This document shows positions 54,464 through 62,503 of a DNA stretch of 64,000 nt, piece after piece (within the stretch, counting starts at the first letter, position 1; each line of letters opens with the position of its first letter). The stretch lies in contig NZ_WAAU01000008.1 in assembly GCF_008806755.1 (NCBI RefSeq), positions 694,964-758,963 on the forward strand, given 5' to 3'. This DNA comes from Tenacibaculum aiptasiae. Lineage in GTDB: Bacteria; Bacteroidota; Bacteroidia; Flavobacteriales; Flavobacteriaceae. The notes below the pieces were generated by a model, which saw only the letters and a program-made list of their open reading frames with translations, was not told the origin of the DNA and made no database searches. Made by a program: the position numbers and the translations under genes.

Positions 54464-54500
54464 AAACAAAAAACCCGTTTGATTTACTCAAACGGGGTTT
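54464..54500 (-). terminator. his attenuator terminator hairpin
   Basis: Read on the minus strand, AAACCCCGTTTGA, loop GTAAA, TCAAACGGGTTT (54500 to 54471) with one bulged C, followed by TTTTTTGTTT. It lies between the leader peptide and hisG, so it interrupts the operon unless it is prevented from forming. Confidence 0.88.
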
Positions 54501-54530
54501 AAATATATTTTATTTTTAATCAATACATCT

Positions 54531-54584
54531 TCACTTCGCTTGAGTGCAAATATGATGATGATGATGTAATTGATTAAAGTTCAT
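54531..54584 (-). CDS. hisL: his operon leader peptide
   Basis: Open frame of 17 codons on the minus strand, encoding MNFNQLHHHHHICTQAK with five consecutive His codons (all CAT). It starts 180 bp before hisG and stops 31 bp before the terminator. A peptide of this size and composition in front of a complete his operon is the sign of attenuation control, as in the hisL of enterobacteria. When His-tRNA is scarce the ribosome stalls in the His codons. The segment ACTCAAGCG (54545-54537) at the end of the peptide frame can then pair with the terminator arm. The peptide itself probably has no other role. Confidence 0.85.
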   Translation of the reverse strand: MNFNQLHHHHHICTQAK

Positions 54585-54602
54585 GTCTTTATTTTTGTTT
54601 TA

Positions 54603-54610
54603 CAAATATT
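54603..54610 (-). promoter_or_regulatory. Candidate -7 element of the his operon
   Basis: AATATTTG on the minus strand, one mismatch from TAnnTTTG, about 18 bp before the leader peptide ATG. No clear -33 element. Confidence 0.4.
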
Positions 54611-54650
54611 TGAAATAATTTTTTAATTTTCCTAATTAAATTAATGTTAA

Positions 54651-56186
54651 TTATAAATTACTCAATAAATCGTACAAACTTTCTTCTTTTTCTAGGCCCA
54701 TTTTTTTCTTAATCCTGTACCTGACAGTTTCTACGCTTCTAGGAGAAACATTGACTAATTGAGCTACTTCCTTACTTTTCAAATTCGATACAATATAAGT
54801 ACAATGCTTCAGATCGTTAACCGATAAGTTTGGTGCTACTTTTTTTAATTTATTATAAAAATCTGGTCTAGTTTTCTCAAATTGTATTCTAAAATCTTCC
54901 CATAATTCTTCTTCTGAGATTAAATTCAGTAATTTTTTATTTATAGTTATAAAGTAACTTGATGCATCCAAATTGTTCTCCAAATGAGTCTCTAAATCTT
55001 TGCATATTTTTCTAATAGCATCGTTATACGTTGAGATTTTTAAAACTCTTGAAAATAATGCTTGTTCATTTAATTTTAATAGATTTTCTATTTCCTTCTT
55101 ATTTTTAGAAAGCTCTTTATTTTTACCTTTTAAATCTACTATTAAGCCTGCTAATTCTTTATTTAATTCCTTAATTTCTCTGTTTTTTTCTTTATTTCTT
55201 TTCCAATAAAAAATTTGAGTTAGAATTAGAACTACCAATAAAACAATTGTTAAAACACTCCAAAGTATTATTCTATTTTGATCCTTTATTATTTCCTTTC
55301 CTTTTTCTTGTAACTCATTTTCTAATTCTAATTCTCGAGTATAAAAATCTTCTATTCTCTTTTCTGTTTCTTTATTAGCAGCTCTTAAGTTATTAGTTAC
55401 ATTTTTATAACGTTCTAAAGCTTTCTTATACTCTTTTTTCTCTTCATGAAGCTTCCCGTAAGTTTCATTAATCAAACTTGTAGTAAAACTAAAACTATCA
55501 TCTTTAAAAGTAATTCCTTCTGCTATTTTTAAATTACGAAATGCATCATCATATTTTTTTAGTCTCAAATAGTTATGACCAATAAAATAGTGCATTCTTC
55601 TTAATCCTGTTATTTTCTCTTCGTACTTATTTAACAACTTTAAAAACTCAAAAGCATACTTATTGGATTCCTCCCACTTACATCTTCTTTTTGCATTCAC
55701 CGTTAAGTTGTAGTAAGCATCTATCTGTTGAGGAATTTCATTTATTTTTTTATACTCAACTACTGCTTTTTCAAATAAAACTTTTGCTTTTTTGTAATTA
55801 GCACTTCCTTTTGTAATTGTTACGCCTCGAGAGTTAAAAATAGTTCCCTTTAGAAGAATATCGTTTGTTTTTTCGGCTAATTCATAAGATTTTAAAAAAG
55901 TTTCTTCAGCTTTATCATATCTAGTTAAGAATAAATTCTTAACTCCATTTAGATAATATATTTTACTTTTTATAGTGTCTTCTTCTACTTCAATTTTATT
56001 GAGCTTAATAAAACGCAGAATACTATCTAATAACTGACCATCTTCAGTTCGTTGAAATCTGTAATAGTCTTTTATTACTTTTTCTTTATAATCTTTTACT
56101 GTTATTGCCTTTTCTTGGCTTAGTATAGCTAGGGGGGCTATTAAAAATATTATTAAAAAAAATAAAAATGTTTTATTGTTTTTCAC
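54651..56186 (-). CDS. TPR sensor protein with membrane helix, coiled coil and C-terminal LuxR-type HTH
   Basis: 511 residues. A signal peptide/first hydrophobic segment lies at 1-23, followed by five or so TPR-like helical pairs in the periplasm (about 60-275), a membrane helix at about 308-328 (IILWSVLTIVLLVVLILTQI), a cytoplasmic coiled coil (about 330-370), a helical region, and a C-terminal helix-turn-helix (LSVNDLKHCTYIVSNLKSKEVAQLVNVSPRSVETVRYRIKKKMG), the LuxR-like form of Bacteroidetes. It would sense a periplasmic condition and bind DNA from the membrane. It lies just upstream of the his operon, with no terminator visible between them; a link is only possible. Confidence 0.85.
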   Translation of the reverse strand: MKNNKTFLFFLIIFLIAPLAILSQEKAITVKDYKEKVIKDYYRFQRTEDGQLLDSILRFIKLNKIEVEEDTIKSKIYYLNGVKNLFLTRYDKAEETFLKSYELAEKTNDILLKGTIFNSRGVTITKGSANYKKAKVLFEKAVVEYKKINEIPQQIDAYYNLTVNAKRRCKWEESNKYAFEFLKLLNKYEEKITGLRRMHYFIGHNYLRLKKYDDAFRNLKIAEGITFKDDSFSFTTSLINETYGKLHEEKKEYKKALERYKNVTNNLRAANKETEKRIEDFYTRELELENELQEKGKEIIKDQNRIILWSVLTIVLLVVLILTQIFYWKRNKEKNREIKELNKELAGLIVDLKGKNKELSKNKKEIENLLKLNEQALFSRVLKISTYNDAIRKICKDLETHLENNLDASSYFITINKKLLNLISEEELWEDFRIQFEKTRPDFYNKLKKVAPNLSVNDLKHCTYIVSNLKSKEVAQLVNVSPRSVETVRYRIKKKMGLEKEESLYDLLSNL

Positions 56187-56379
56187 TTTAATTAATGGTT
56201 TTTCAGGTACTTCATTTATACTACAAGCAATTTATTTTTAAAATTTAGCTTTAATTTTCATCAGATTTTAACACAAAAATACATCAATTCTACTACAGGC
56301 TATTTTGTTCTGTTTTGAATAAATATTTTTGTCTCGAAATTATTAGTTCTTTCCCCTTACTATAATTTTATTTTTGTTC

Positions 56380-56449
56380 AAAGTTACCAAAGTATAATGA
56401 TGTTCTTTTTCCCCTTATAGATTTCCTCGTTAATCATTTTGGTAACTTT
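56380..56449. repeat. Inverted repeat upstream of the TPR-HTH regulator gene
   Basis: AAAGTTACCAAA at 56380-56391 is complementary to TTTGGTAACTTT at 56438-56449, with 46 bases between them. The second arm extends to TTTTGGTAACTTTT. Could be two operator half sites or a long stem. Confidence 0.6.
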
Positions 56450-56682
56450 TCCTTTTCAATACTATTTTAACATTCTTTTATATTTTTTTTTAGCCACTTA
56501 AAAATTTCTAATTTAACTTTTGCTTCTTTTACACTTTGCAAATAAAACGCAATAATAAAAATTTACTAGCTTAATTCAAGGTTTATGACAATCTATTTTT
56601 AATTAAATCAAATAAAACAGCTAGAACACTACTTAAACAAACTAATACTATTTTAACATAAACAAAGGTTATTTTAATTAAC

Positions 56683-56716
56683 CAAAATAAAAAAGCCACC
56701 TTAACAGGTGGCTTTT
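56683..56716 (-). terminator. Intrinsic terminator of typA
   Basis: Stem AAAAGCCACC/GGTGGCTTTT (56691-56700 and 56707-56716) with a 6-nt loop, with a run of A on the plus strand (T on the minus strand) after it. Confidence 0.88.
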
Positions 56717-56745
56717 ATTATAAATAAGTTTTTATTGCTTTAAAT

Positions 56746-58515
56746 CTATCTAAAAGAGATTTTACGCATACGTAAACTTTCAGGAGTAACTTCTAAGTAC
56801 TCATCAGGTCTAATATATTCCATACACTCTTCTAAAGAAAAATCAACTTTTGGTGCAATTTTCACTCCATCATCAGAACCAGAAGCACGTACGTTAGTTA
56901 ATTTCTTTCCTTTAATTAAGTTTACAGCTAAATCTCCATCTTTTGAATTTTCTCCAACAACTTGACCTTTATAAATCTCTTGGTTAGGATCAATAAAGAA
57001 ACGTCCTCTATCTTGTAAACGGTCAATAGCATAAGCTGTAGCTTTACCAGTTTCAGAAGAAACAATAGCTCCTTTTAACTCATCACTAAATTCACCTTTA
57101 TAAGGACCATACTCACTAAAACGGTGGTTGATGATCGCTTGACCAGCAGTTGCTGTTAAAATTTTATTACGTAAACCTATTAATCCTCTTGAAGGAATGT
57201 TAAATTCTAAATGCTGTAAATCTCCTTTTGGTTCCATTACTAATAAGTCTCCTTTACGTAATGTTACTAAATTAATAGCTTTTGAAGCTACATCTTCAGG
57301 AAGATCGATTGATAATGTTTCATATGGTTCACTCTTTACACCATCAATATCTTTTAAAATTACTTGTGGACGCCCCACTTGTAACTCATATCCTTCACGA
57401 CGCATTGTTTCAATTAATACTGATAAGTGAAGAATTCCACGTCCAAATACATTGAATTTATCTTCTGTATCAGTTTCATCAACACGTAATGCAAGGTTTT
57501 TCTCCATCTCTTTAAATAAACGATCACGTAAGTGACGAGATGTTACATATTTTCCTTCTTTACCAAAGAAAGGTGAGTTATTAATAGTAAACAACATACT
57601 CATTGTAGGTTGATCTACTTCAATTCTTGGTAATGCTTCAGGGTTTTCTAAATCTGCAATTGTATCTCCAATTTCGAAATCATCAATACCAGTTACTGCA
57701 CAAATATCTCCACTACGAACTTTTTCTGTTTCAGCTTTACCCATTCCTTCAAAAACGTGTAATTCTTTGATACGAACTTTTTTCGTAGTTCCATCAGCTT
57801 TACAAAGCATGTAATCTTTATTCTTCTCTAAATCTCCACGGTATACACGTCCGATAGCAATTCTTCCTTTAAAAGAAGAATAATCTAACGATGTAATTTG
57901 CATTTGTGGTGATCCTTCTCTGTACGGAGCTTCAGGAATAGTTTCAATTACCGCATCTAATAAATCGATAATATCAGTTTTCTCATCCTTCCAATCAGTA
58001 CTCATCCAACCATTTTTAGCCGAACCATAAATTGTTGTAAAGTCTAATTGTTCTTCTGTAGCTTCTAAAGCAAACATTAAATCGAAAACTTTTTCGTGTA
58101 CTAAATCTGGTGTACAGTTTTCTTTATCAACTTTGTTTACAACTACAATAGGTGTTAAACCTAACTCAATTGCTTTACCTAATACAAAACGTGTTTGCGG
58201 CATTGGTCCTTCGAAAGCATCAACTAATAATAAAACACCATCAGCCATTTTTAATACACGTTCTACTTCACCACCAAAATCGGCGTGACCTGGAGTATCA
58301 ATTACATTAATTTTAACTCCTTTATAGTTTACAGATACGTTTTTAGAAAGAATTGTAATTCCTCTCTCACGCTCTAAATCGTTGTTATCTAACAATAAAT
58401 CAGTACGTTCCTTACGTTCATCTAAGATTTTTGCCTGATCTATAATTTTGTCTACTAAAGTCGTTTTCCCGTGGTCAACGTGCGCTATAATAGCGATGTT
58501 TCTAATTGATTGCAT
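56746..58515 (-). CDS. typA: Ribosome-associated GTPase TypA/BipA
   Basis: Translational GTPase of 589 residues, related to EF-G, needed for 50S assembly and stress growth. G1 AHVDHGKT, switch I ERERGITI, G3 DTPGHADFGGE and G4 NKVD are present; then domain II, domains III and V, and a C-terminal TypA-specific domain (FSDELKGAIVSSETGKATAYAIDRLQDRGRFFI...). The length and order are typical. It has its own promoter and terminator. Confidence 0.97.
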   Translation of the reverse strand: MQSIRNIAIIAHVDHGKTTLVDKIIDQAKILDERKERTDLLLDNNDLERERGITILSKNVSVNYKGVKINVIDTPGHADFGGEVERVLKMADGVLLLVDAFEGPMPQTRFVLGKAIELGLTPIVVVNKVDKENCTPDLVHEKVFDLMFALEATEEQLDFTTIYGSAKNGWMSTDWKDEKTDIIDLLDAVIETIPEAPYREGSPQMQITSLDYSSFKGRIAIGRVYRGDLEKNKDYMLCKADGTTKKVRIKELHVFEGMGKAETEKVRSGDICAVTGIDDFEIGDTIADLENPEALPRIEVDQPTMSMLFTINNSPFFGKEGKYVTSRHLRDRLFKEMEKNLALRVDETDTEDKFNVFGRGILHLSVLIETMRREGYELQVGRPQVILKDIDGVKSEPYETLSIDLPEDVASKAINLVTLRKGDLLVMEPKGDLQHLEFNIPSRGLIGLRNKILTATAGQAIINHRFSEYGPYKGEFSDELKGAIVSSETGKATAYAIDRLQDRGRFFIDPNQEIYKGQVVGENSKDGDLAVNLIKGKKLTNVRASGSDDGVKIAPKVDFSLEECMEYIRPDEYLEVTPESLRMRKISFR

Positions 58516-58535
58516 TCGTGCTTATTTTGAAGCTG

Positions 58536-58543
58536 CAAAAGTA
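58536..58543 (-). promoter_or_regulatory. -7 promoter element of typA
   Basis: TACTTTTG on the minus strand, an exact TAnnTTTG match, 20 bp before the ATG at 58515. Confidence 0.55.
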
Positions 58544-58577
58544 GTGTTTTAAAAATGAATACTATAGGGAAGTTGAA

Positions 58578-58880
58578 TTATTTTTCTTCTTCTGAAGATT
58601 CATCGTCTCCTCGGAAGGCACTTGGGAGTATATCTGGAATAAATTTTATTAGTAATGGTAATAGTAAAGCTCCTCCTGGCAACATAAAAACTGTAAACGC
58701 AGGAATAGCTTTACATATATCTAACATTTGCTCTTTTACCTTTATCTTTTCTTCTTCAGATAAATTTGTGGTAAGAGACTTTTTTATCAAAAAAACTAGC
58801 TCTTTGCTTTCTTGAAGCTCTTTAGCTAGTCTTTTTTTATTTTTTTGAATAGCTTCTTTTATTTCGTCAACCGTACTCAT
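58578..58880 (-). CDS. Small LETM1-like membrane-associated protein
   Basis: 100 residues. The first 60 are charged and helical (IQKNKKRLAKELQESKEL), and the core CKAIPAFTVFMLPGGALLLPLLIKFIPDILPSAF matches the N-terminal segment of the LETM1 ribosome-binding-like domain, in which a hydrophobic helix ends in P-x-x-LP-S-x-F. The acidic tail is DDESSEEE. The function in bacteria is unknown. Its ATG overlaps the stop codon of proline dehydrogenase by one base (TAATG), so the two are translationally coupled. Confidence 0.75.
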   Translation of the reverse strand: MSTVDEIKEAIQKNKKRLAKELQESKELVFLIKKSLTTNLSEEEKIKVKEQMLDICKAIPAFTVFMLPGGALLLPLLIKFIPDILPSAFRGDDESSEEEK

Positions 58881-60043
58881 TACAGTTTACGACGCTTTCT
58901 TTCGGTTTTCAATAAATTTAATTCTCTTGAAGTTTGACCTGCTACCGAAGTATTTTCTTCTGCTCTACGAATTAAATATGGCATTACATCACGTACTGGT
59001 CCAAAAGGAACATATTTAGCTACATTGTATCCTTCTTGGGCTAAATTAAAGCTAATATGGTCGCTCATACCATATAGCTGACCAAACCACATACGCTTAT
59101 CTGTCGATTCTACGTTATACTCTTTTGCTAAATCCATTAACAAATAAGAACTTTCTTCGTTATGAGTTCCAGCAAAGATTGCCATGTTCTTATGCTCCAT
59201 CATAAAACGAACAGCTTCATTATAATTATCGTCTGTTGCTTGTTTATCTACACAAATTGGTGATGGATATCCTTTTTCTTTTGCTCTTTCTCTTTCTTTT
59301 TCCATATAGGCACCACGTACTACTTTCATACCTATGTGATATCCTTTTTGATGTGCTCTTTGATATAAACCTCTTAAGTATTCTAATCGGTCATGTCTGT
59401 ACATTTGTAATGTATTAAATACAATAGCTTTTTCTTTATTGTAAATTTCCATTAACTCTTCAATCAAATCATCAGCAGCATCTTGCATCCAACTTTCTTC
59501 TGCATCAATTAATAATGGGACATCTTTCTCTGCTGCTGCTTTACATACTATATGAAAACGCTCTACAACTCTTTCCCATTCTACTTTTTCTTCTTCTGTA
59601 TGCTCTTCACCCTCGGTTAATTTTTGGTATAAAGCAAAACGTCCAAAACCTGTTGGTTTGAATACTGCATATGGTATTGATTTTTTTTCTTCAGCAAAAT
59701 CAATTGTTTTCAATGTCATTTGTAAAGCATCTTCAAACTGTGCTTCATCTTCTTTTCCTTCTACTGAGTAGTCTAAAATACTATGTACATTACCACGATC
59801 GTACATTTTTTCTATGTTAGGTAAACAGTCATCTTCTGTTACTCCTCCACAAAAATGATCGAAAACTGTTGAACGGATTAAACCTTCAACTGGTAAGTGT
59901 GCCTTTAAGGCAAAATTAGTTACCGCTGTTCCTATGCGAACCATTGGCTGGTTCTGTATCATTTTAAACAAAAAATATGCTCTTTCTAACTCTGAGTCAG
60001 ATTTTAATTTAAAAGCAGTTTCGGTGTTGTCAAAAAGTCTCAT
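58880..60043 (-). CDS. Proline dehydrogenase
   Basis: FAD-dependent (beta/alpha)8 barrel enzyme, 387 residues from the ATG at 60043, that oxidises proline to delta-1-pyrroline-5-carboxylate at the membrane. It shows FKPTGFGRFALYQKL, PLLIDAEESWMQDAAD, YRHDRLEYLRGL, MKVVRGAYMEKERERA (with the substrate-binding Arg-Tyr) and FGQLYGMSDHISFNL, and the C-terminal YVPFGPVRDVMPYLIRRAEENTSV with the double Arg. The dehydrogenase is a single-function form without a P5C dehydrogenase domain, which must be elsewhere. The frame stays open to 60094, but a -7 box there argues against it. Confidence 0.93.
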   Translation of the reverse strand: MRLFDNTETAFKLKSDSELERAYFLFKMIQNQPMVRIGTAVTNFALKAHLPVEGLIRSTVFDHFCGGVTEDDCLPNIEKMYDRGNVHSILDYSVEGKEDEAQFEDALQMTLKTIDFAEEKKSIPYAVFKPTGFGRFALYQKLTEGEEHTEEEKVEWERVVERFHIVCKAAAEKDVPLLIDAEESWMQDAADDLIEELMEIYNKEKAIVFNTLQMYRHDRLEYLRGLYQRAHQKGYHIGMKVVRGAYMEKERERAKEKGYPSPICVDKQATDDNYNEAVRFMMEHKNMAIFAGTHNEESSYLLMDLAKEYNVESTDKRMWFGQLYGMSDHISFNLAQEGYNVAKYVPFGPVRDVMPYLIRRAEENTSVAGQTSRELNLLKTERKRRKL

Positions 60044-60076
60044 TATCGAGGTAATATTATTATTTGATTTTAAAGA

Positions 60077-60084
60077 CAAATATA
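60077..60084 (-). promoter_or_regulatory. -7 promoter element of the proline dehydrogenase gene
   Basis: TATATTTG on the minus strand, exact match, 33 bp before the ATG at 60043. A start at 60094 would put the promoter inside the gene. Confidence 0.55.
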
Positions 60085-60147
60085 ACAGACACATATGATA
60101 TATTTTAATATTTTCTATTTAATTTCGCCTTTAAATTATAGATTGAA

Positions 60148-61209
60148 ATGACTTCTATTCAAGCAGCAACATACACTATCCATTTTCAAGAAAAAGCGTA
60201 TATCGAATTAGCTAATTTAATTCGCAACAATAATTACTCGTCTATTTTTGTTCTTGTAGATGACAATACGATAATGCATTGTTATCCTAGGTTTATGCAA
60301 TTACTAGAAACCGATAAGCCCATTGAAATTATTCAAATTGATGCTGGTGAAATTTATAAAAACATCGATACTTGTATTGGTGTTTGGAATGCTATGACCG
60401 AATTAGGTGCCGATCGTAAAAGTTTATTAATTACTCTTGGTGGTGGTGTAATTACCGATTTAGGTGGTTTTGTTGCCTCTACATTTAAACGTGGAATTGA
60501 TTTTGTAAACATTCCGACTACTCTTTTAAGTATGGTAGATGCTTCTGTAGGTGGGAAAACTGGTGTTGATTTAGGTGTTTTAAAAAATCAGATTGGTGTT
60601 TTTGCTAATCCTGAATTGATTGTATTAGACCCTGAATATTTACATACGGTTACTCCTAGAGAAATTAGATCTGGTACTGCTGAAATTATTAAATACGGAA
60701 TGACACATGATATTCGTTTATTTAATGAAATTAAAGACAATCCTGAATTAAATATTATAGACTTAATTCATCGATCTATTGAAATTAAAAACGAAGTTGT
60801 TTTAGAAGACCCTAAAGAGAAAAATGTTCGTAAAGTTTTAAACTGGGGTCATACCATTGGACATGGTGTTGAATCTTATTTTTTAGAAAGTGACCATAAA
60901 GAAAACCTAACTCATGGTGAAGCTATTGCTATAGGTATGGTTTGTGAAGCATATATTTCTTCAGAAACTTTAGGTTTTTCAAAAGATAAACTTGAAGAAA
61001 TTAAAAAAGCTATTCACACTATATATGGTAAAATAGAAATTTTAGAAGATGACTTTTCTGCTATTCTTGAATTAATGAAACACGATAAAAAGAATATCGG
61101 TGGTGAAATTAACTTTGTTCTTTTAAAGGACTATGAAGATTTCAAAATCGATTGCAAAGTCCCATCTAACCTAATTATAGATAGTTTAAAATACTATAAC
61201 ATAAATTAA
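60148..61209 (+). CDS. aroB: 3-dehydroquinate synthase
   Basis: Second step of the shikimate pathway, NAD-dependent cyclisation of DAHP. 353 residues with the NAD-binding LGGGVITDLGGFVASTFKRGID, PTTLLSMVDASVGGKTGVD, zinc ligands in SGTAEIIKYG, LNWGHTIGHGVE and HGEAIAIGMV, and the C-terminal MKHDKKNIGGEINFVLL. Monocistronic, divergent from proline dehydrogenase. The partner aro genes are elsewhere. Confidence 0.97.
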   Translation: MTSIQAATYTIHFQEKAYIELANLIRNNNYSSIFVLVDDNTIMHCYPRFMQLLETDKPIEIIQIDAGEIYKNIDTCIGVWNAMTELGADRKSLLITLGGGVITDLGGFVASTFKRGIDFVNIPTTLLSMVDASVGGKTGVDLGVLKNQIGVFANPELIVLDPEYLHTVTPREIRSGTAEIIKYGMTHDIRLFNEIKDNPELNIIDLIHRSIEIKNEVVLEDPKEKNVRKVLNWGHTIGHGVESYFLESDHKENLTHGEAIAIGMVCEAYISSETLGFSKDKLEEIKKAIHTIYGKIEILEDDFSAILELMKHDKKNIGGEINFVLLKDYEDFKIDCKVPSNLIIDSLKYYNIN

Positions 61210-61238
61210 AAAAGGCGAGAAATTTTCTCGCCTTTTTT
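61206..61238. terminator. Bidirectional terminator
   Basis: AAAAAAGGCGAGAA/TTCTCGCCTTTTTT (61208-61221 and 61225-61238) around a 3-nt loop. It separates aroB from the convergent bshA. Confidence 0.88.
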
Positions 61239-61241
61239 AAT

Positions 61242-62372
61242 TTATGCTGTTACCGAGCAACTTTTATATATTTCTTCATATACTGGTAAAATATTTTCTA
61301 AAGAAAACAACTTTATATGTTCTTTGGCATGTTCTTTAAATTGATTTAATATAACCTCGTCTTTTAAAATCTTAATAGCATTTTTAGCCATATCATCTAC
61401 ATCACCTAAATCACTTAAATATCCTGTTTTACCGTCTATATTTACTTCTGGAAGACCACCTGTATTTGTTGATATCACAGCTGTACTTGCCGCCATTGCT
61501 TCCAAAGCTGCCAATCCAAAACTTTCTGTTTCTGATGGTAATAAAAACACATCTGAATAACATAATATTTTAGCCACCTCATTACTGTTTCCTAAGAACA
61601 ACACCTTATCTTCTAAACCAAATTCTTTTACTAAATTCTCAGCTTTTAAACGTTCTGGTCCATCTCCAACCATTAATAGCTTTGATGGAATTTCCTTTTG
61701 AACTTGATTAAATATTCGAATCACATCGTCGGTACGCTTAACTGGTCTAAAATTACTTACATGCGTTAAAATTCTTTCCTCTGGTTTTGCCAAACCAATA
61801 CGTTTACATTCAGCTTGATGCGCTTTGTCGTATTTGTCACCATCAATAAAGTTATATACTACTTTTATGTCCTTATCAATATTGAACAAACGCAATGTAT
61901 CCTCTTTTAAACTATTAGAAACTGTAGTTACTTCATCCGATTTATTAATACTAAACTCTACAGCTGTTTTATACGTTGGGTGACTTCCTACTAAAGTAAT
62001 ATCTGTACCATGCAATGTAGTAACTACTTTTACATTAATACCTTTTTCTTCTAGCATCTTTTTAGCCATATATGCGGCATAGGCATGCGGTATTGCATAA
62101 TGTACATGTAACACTTCTAATTGATGCTTTTCAACTACTTCAACCATCTTACTAGACAATGCTAATTCATAAGGTTGGTATTGAAATAAAGGATACTCTT
62201 CTAATACTACTTCATGAAAGTGTATTCTGTGTGAAAAAAAGTCTAGTCGAACTGGTTGATTATATGTTATAAAATGTACTTCATGCCCTTTATCAGCTAA
62301 TGCCATACCTAGTTCAGTTGCTACTACTCCACTTCCTCCAAAGGTAGGATAACATACAATTCCTATTCTCAT
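61242..62372 (-). CDS. bshA: N-acetyl-alpha-D-glucosaminyl L-malate synthase BshA
   Basis: GT4 glycosyltransferase of 376 residues, first enzyme of bacillithiol synthesis: UDP-GlcNAc plus L-malate. It matches BshA closely: MRIGIVCYPTFGGSGVVATELG at the start, HFHEVVLEEYPLFQYQPYELALSSK, VHYAIPHAYAAYMAK, TTLHGTDITLVGSHP, and the nucleotide-sugar site LPSETESFGLAALEAMA. The presence implies that the organism uses bacillithiol as a low-molecular-weight thiol. bshB and bshC are not in the window. A perfect palindrome lies in its promoter. Confidence 0.95.
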   Translation of the reverse strand: MRIGIVCYPTFGGSGVVATELGMALADKGHEVHFITYNQPVRLDFFSHRIHFHEVVLEEYPLFQYQPYELALSSKMVEVVEKHQLEVLHVHYAIPHAYAAYMAKKMLEEKGINVKVVTTLHGTDITLVGSHPTYKTAVEFSINKSDEVTTVSNSLKEDTLRLFNIDKDIKVVYNFIDGDKYDKAHQAECKRIGLAKPEERILTHVSNFRPVKRTDDVIRIFNQVQKEIPSKLLMVGDGPERLKAENLVKEFGLEDKVLFLGNSNEVAKILCYSDVFLLPSETESFGLAALEAMAASTAVISTNTGGLPEVNIDGKTGYLSDLGDVDDMAKNAIKILKDEVILNQFKEHAKEHIKLFSLENILPVYEEIYKSCSVTA

Positions 62373-62404
62373 TTATTGTGTTTTATTATTTGGTATTATT
62401 AATG

Positions 62405-62418
62405 ACGTAAATTTACGT
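62405..62418 (-). promoter_or_regulatory. Perfect 14-bp palindrome upstream of bshA
   Basis: ACGTAAATTTACGT reads the same on both strands and lies 33 bp before the bshA ATG. It contains TAAATTTA, a one-mismatch version of the -7 box, so a bound protein would block the promoter. Confidence 0.6.
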
Positions 62419-62450
62419 TTTTACTTACGCTTTAATGTGAAGAAAAACAT

Positions 62451-62479
62451 AAAAAAATCCCGCATAAAAGCGGGATTTT
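62451..62479 (-). terminator. Intrinsic terminator of the transketolase subunit gene
   Basis: AAAATCCCGC/GCGGGATTTT (62454-62463 and 62470-62479) with a T-run on the minus strand. It closes the gene 24 bp after its stop codon. Confidence 0.88.
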
Positions 62480-62503
62480 GAATGTTATTTTAAAAACTAT
62501 TTC

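Larger units (their letters stand above)
56187..56745. other. Long intergenic region upstream of the TPR-HTH regulator
   Basis: 559 bases without a gene, between two minus-strand genes. Near the left third is an inverted repeat AAAGTTACCAAA (56380-56391) and TTTTGGTAACTTT (56437-56449), together with two similar pieces rich in TCCCCTTA (at 56351-56360 and 56410-56418). The right end holds the typA terminator. I see no small open frame with a good start, no tRNA and no recognised riboswitch. Confidence 0.5.

Noticed and set aside
54531..54584. The ATG-rich run on the plus strand (tandem ATG) as a simple microsatellite
   Set aside because: The triplet repeat is in frame with a start and stop on the minus strand as five His codons, directly in front of a his terminator, so a leader peptide explains it better.
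56187..56745. Small RNA or riboswitch in the 559-bp gap
   Set aside because: I found an inverted repeat but no known riboswitch core or tRNA-like fold; kept only as a region to examine.
60044..60094. Start at 60094 for the proline dehydrogenase gene
   Set aside because: A -7 promoter box at 60077-60084 would be inside the gene; MRLFDN at 60043 is the better N-terminus.
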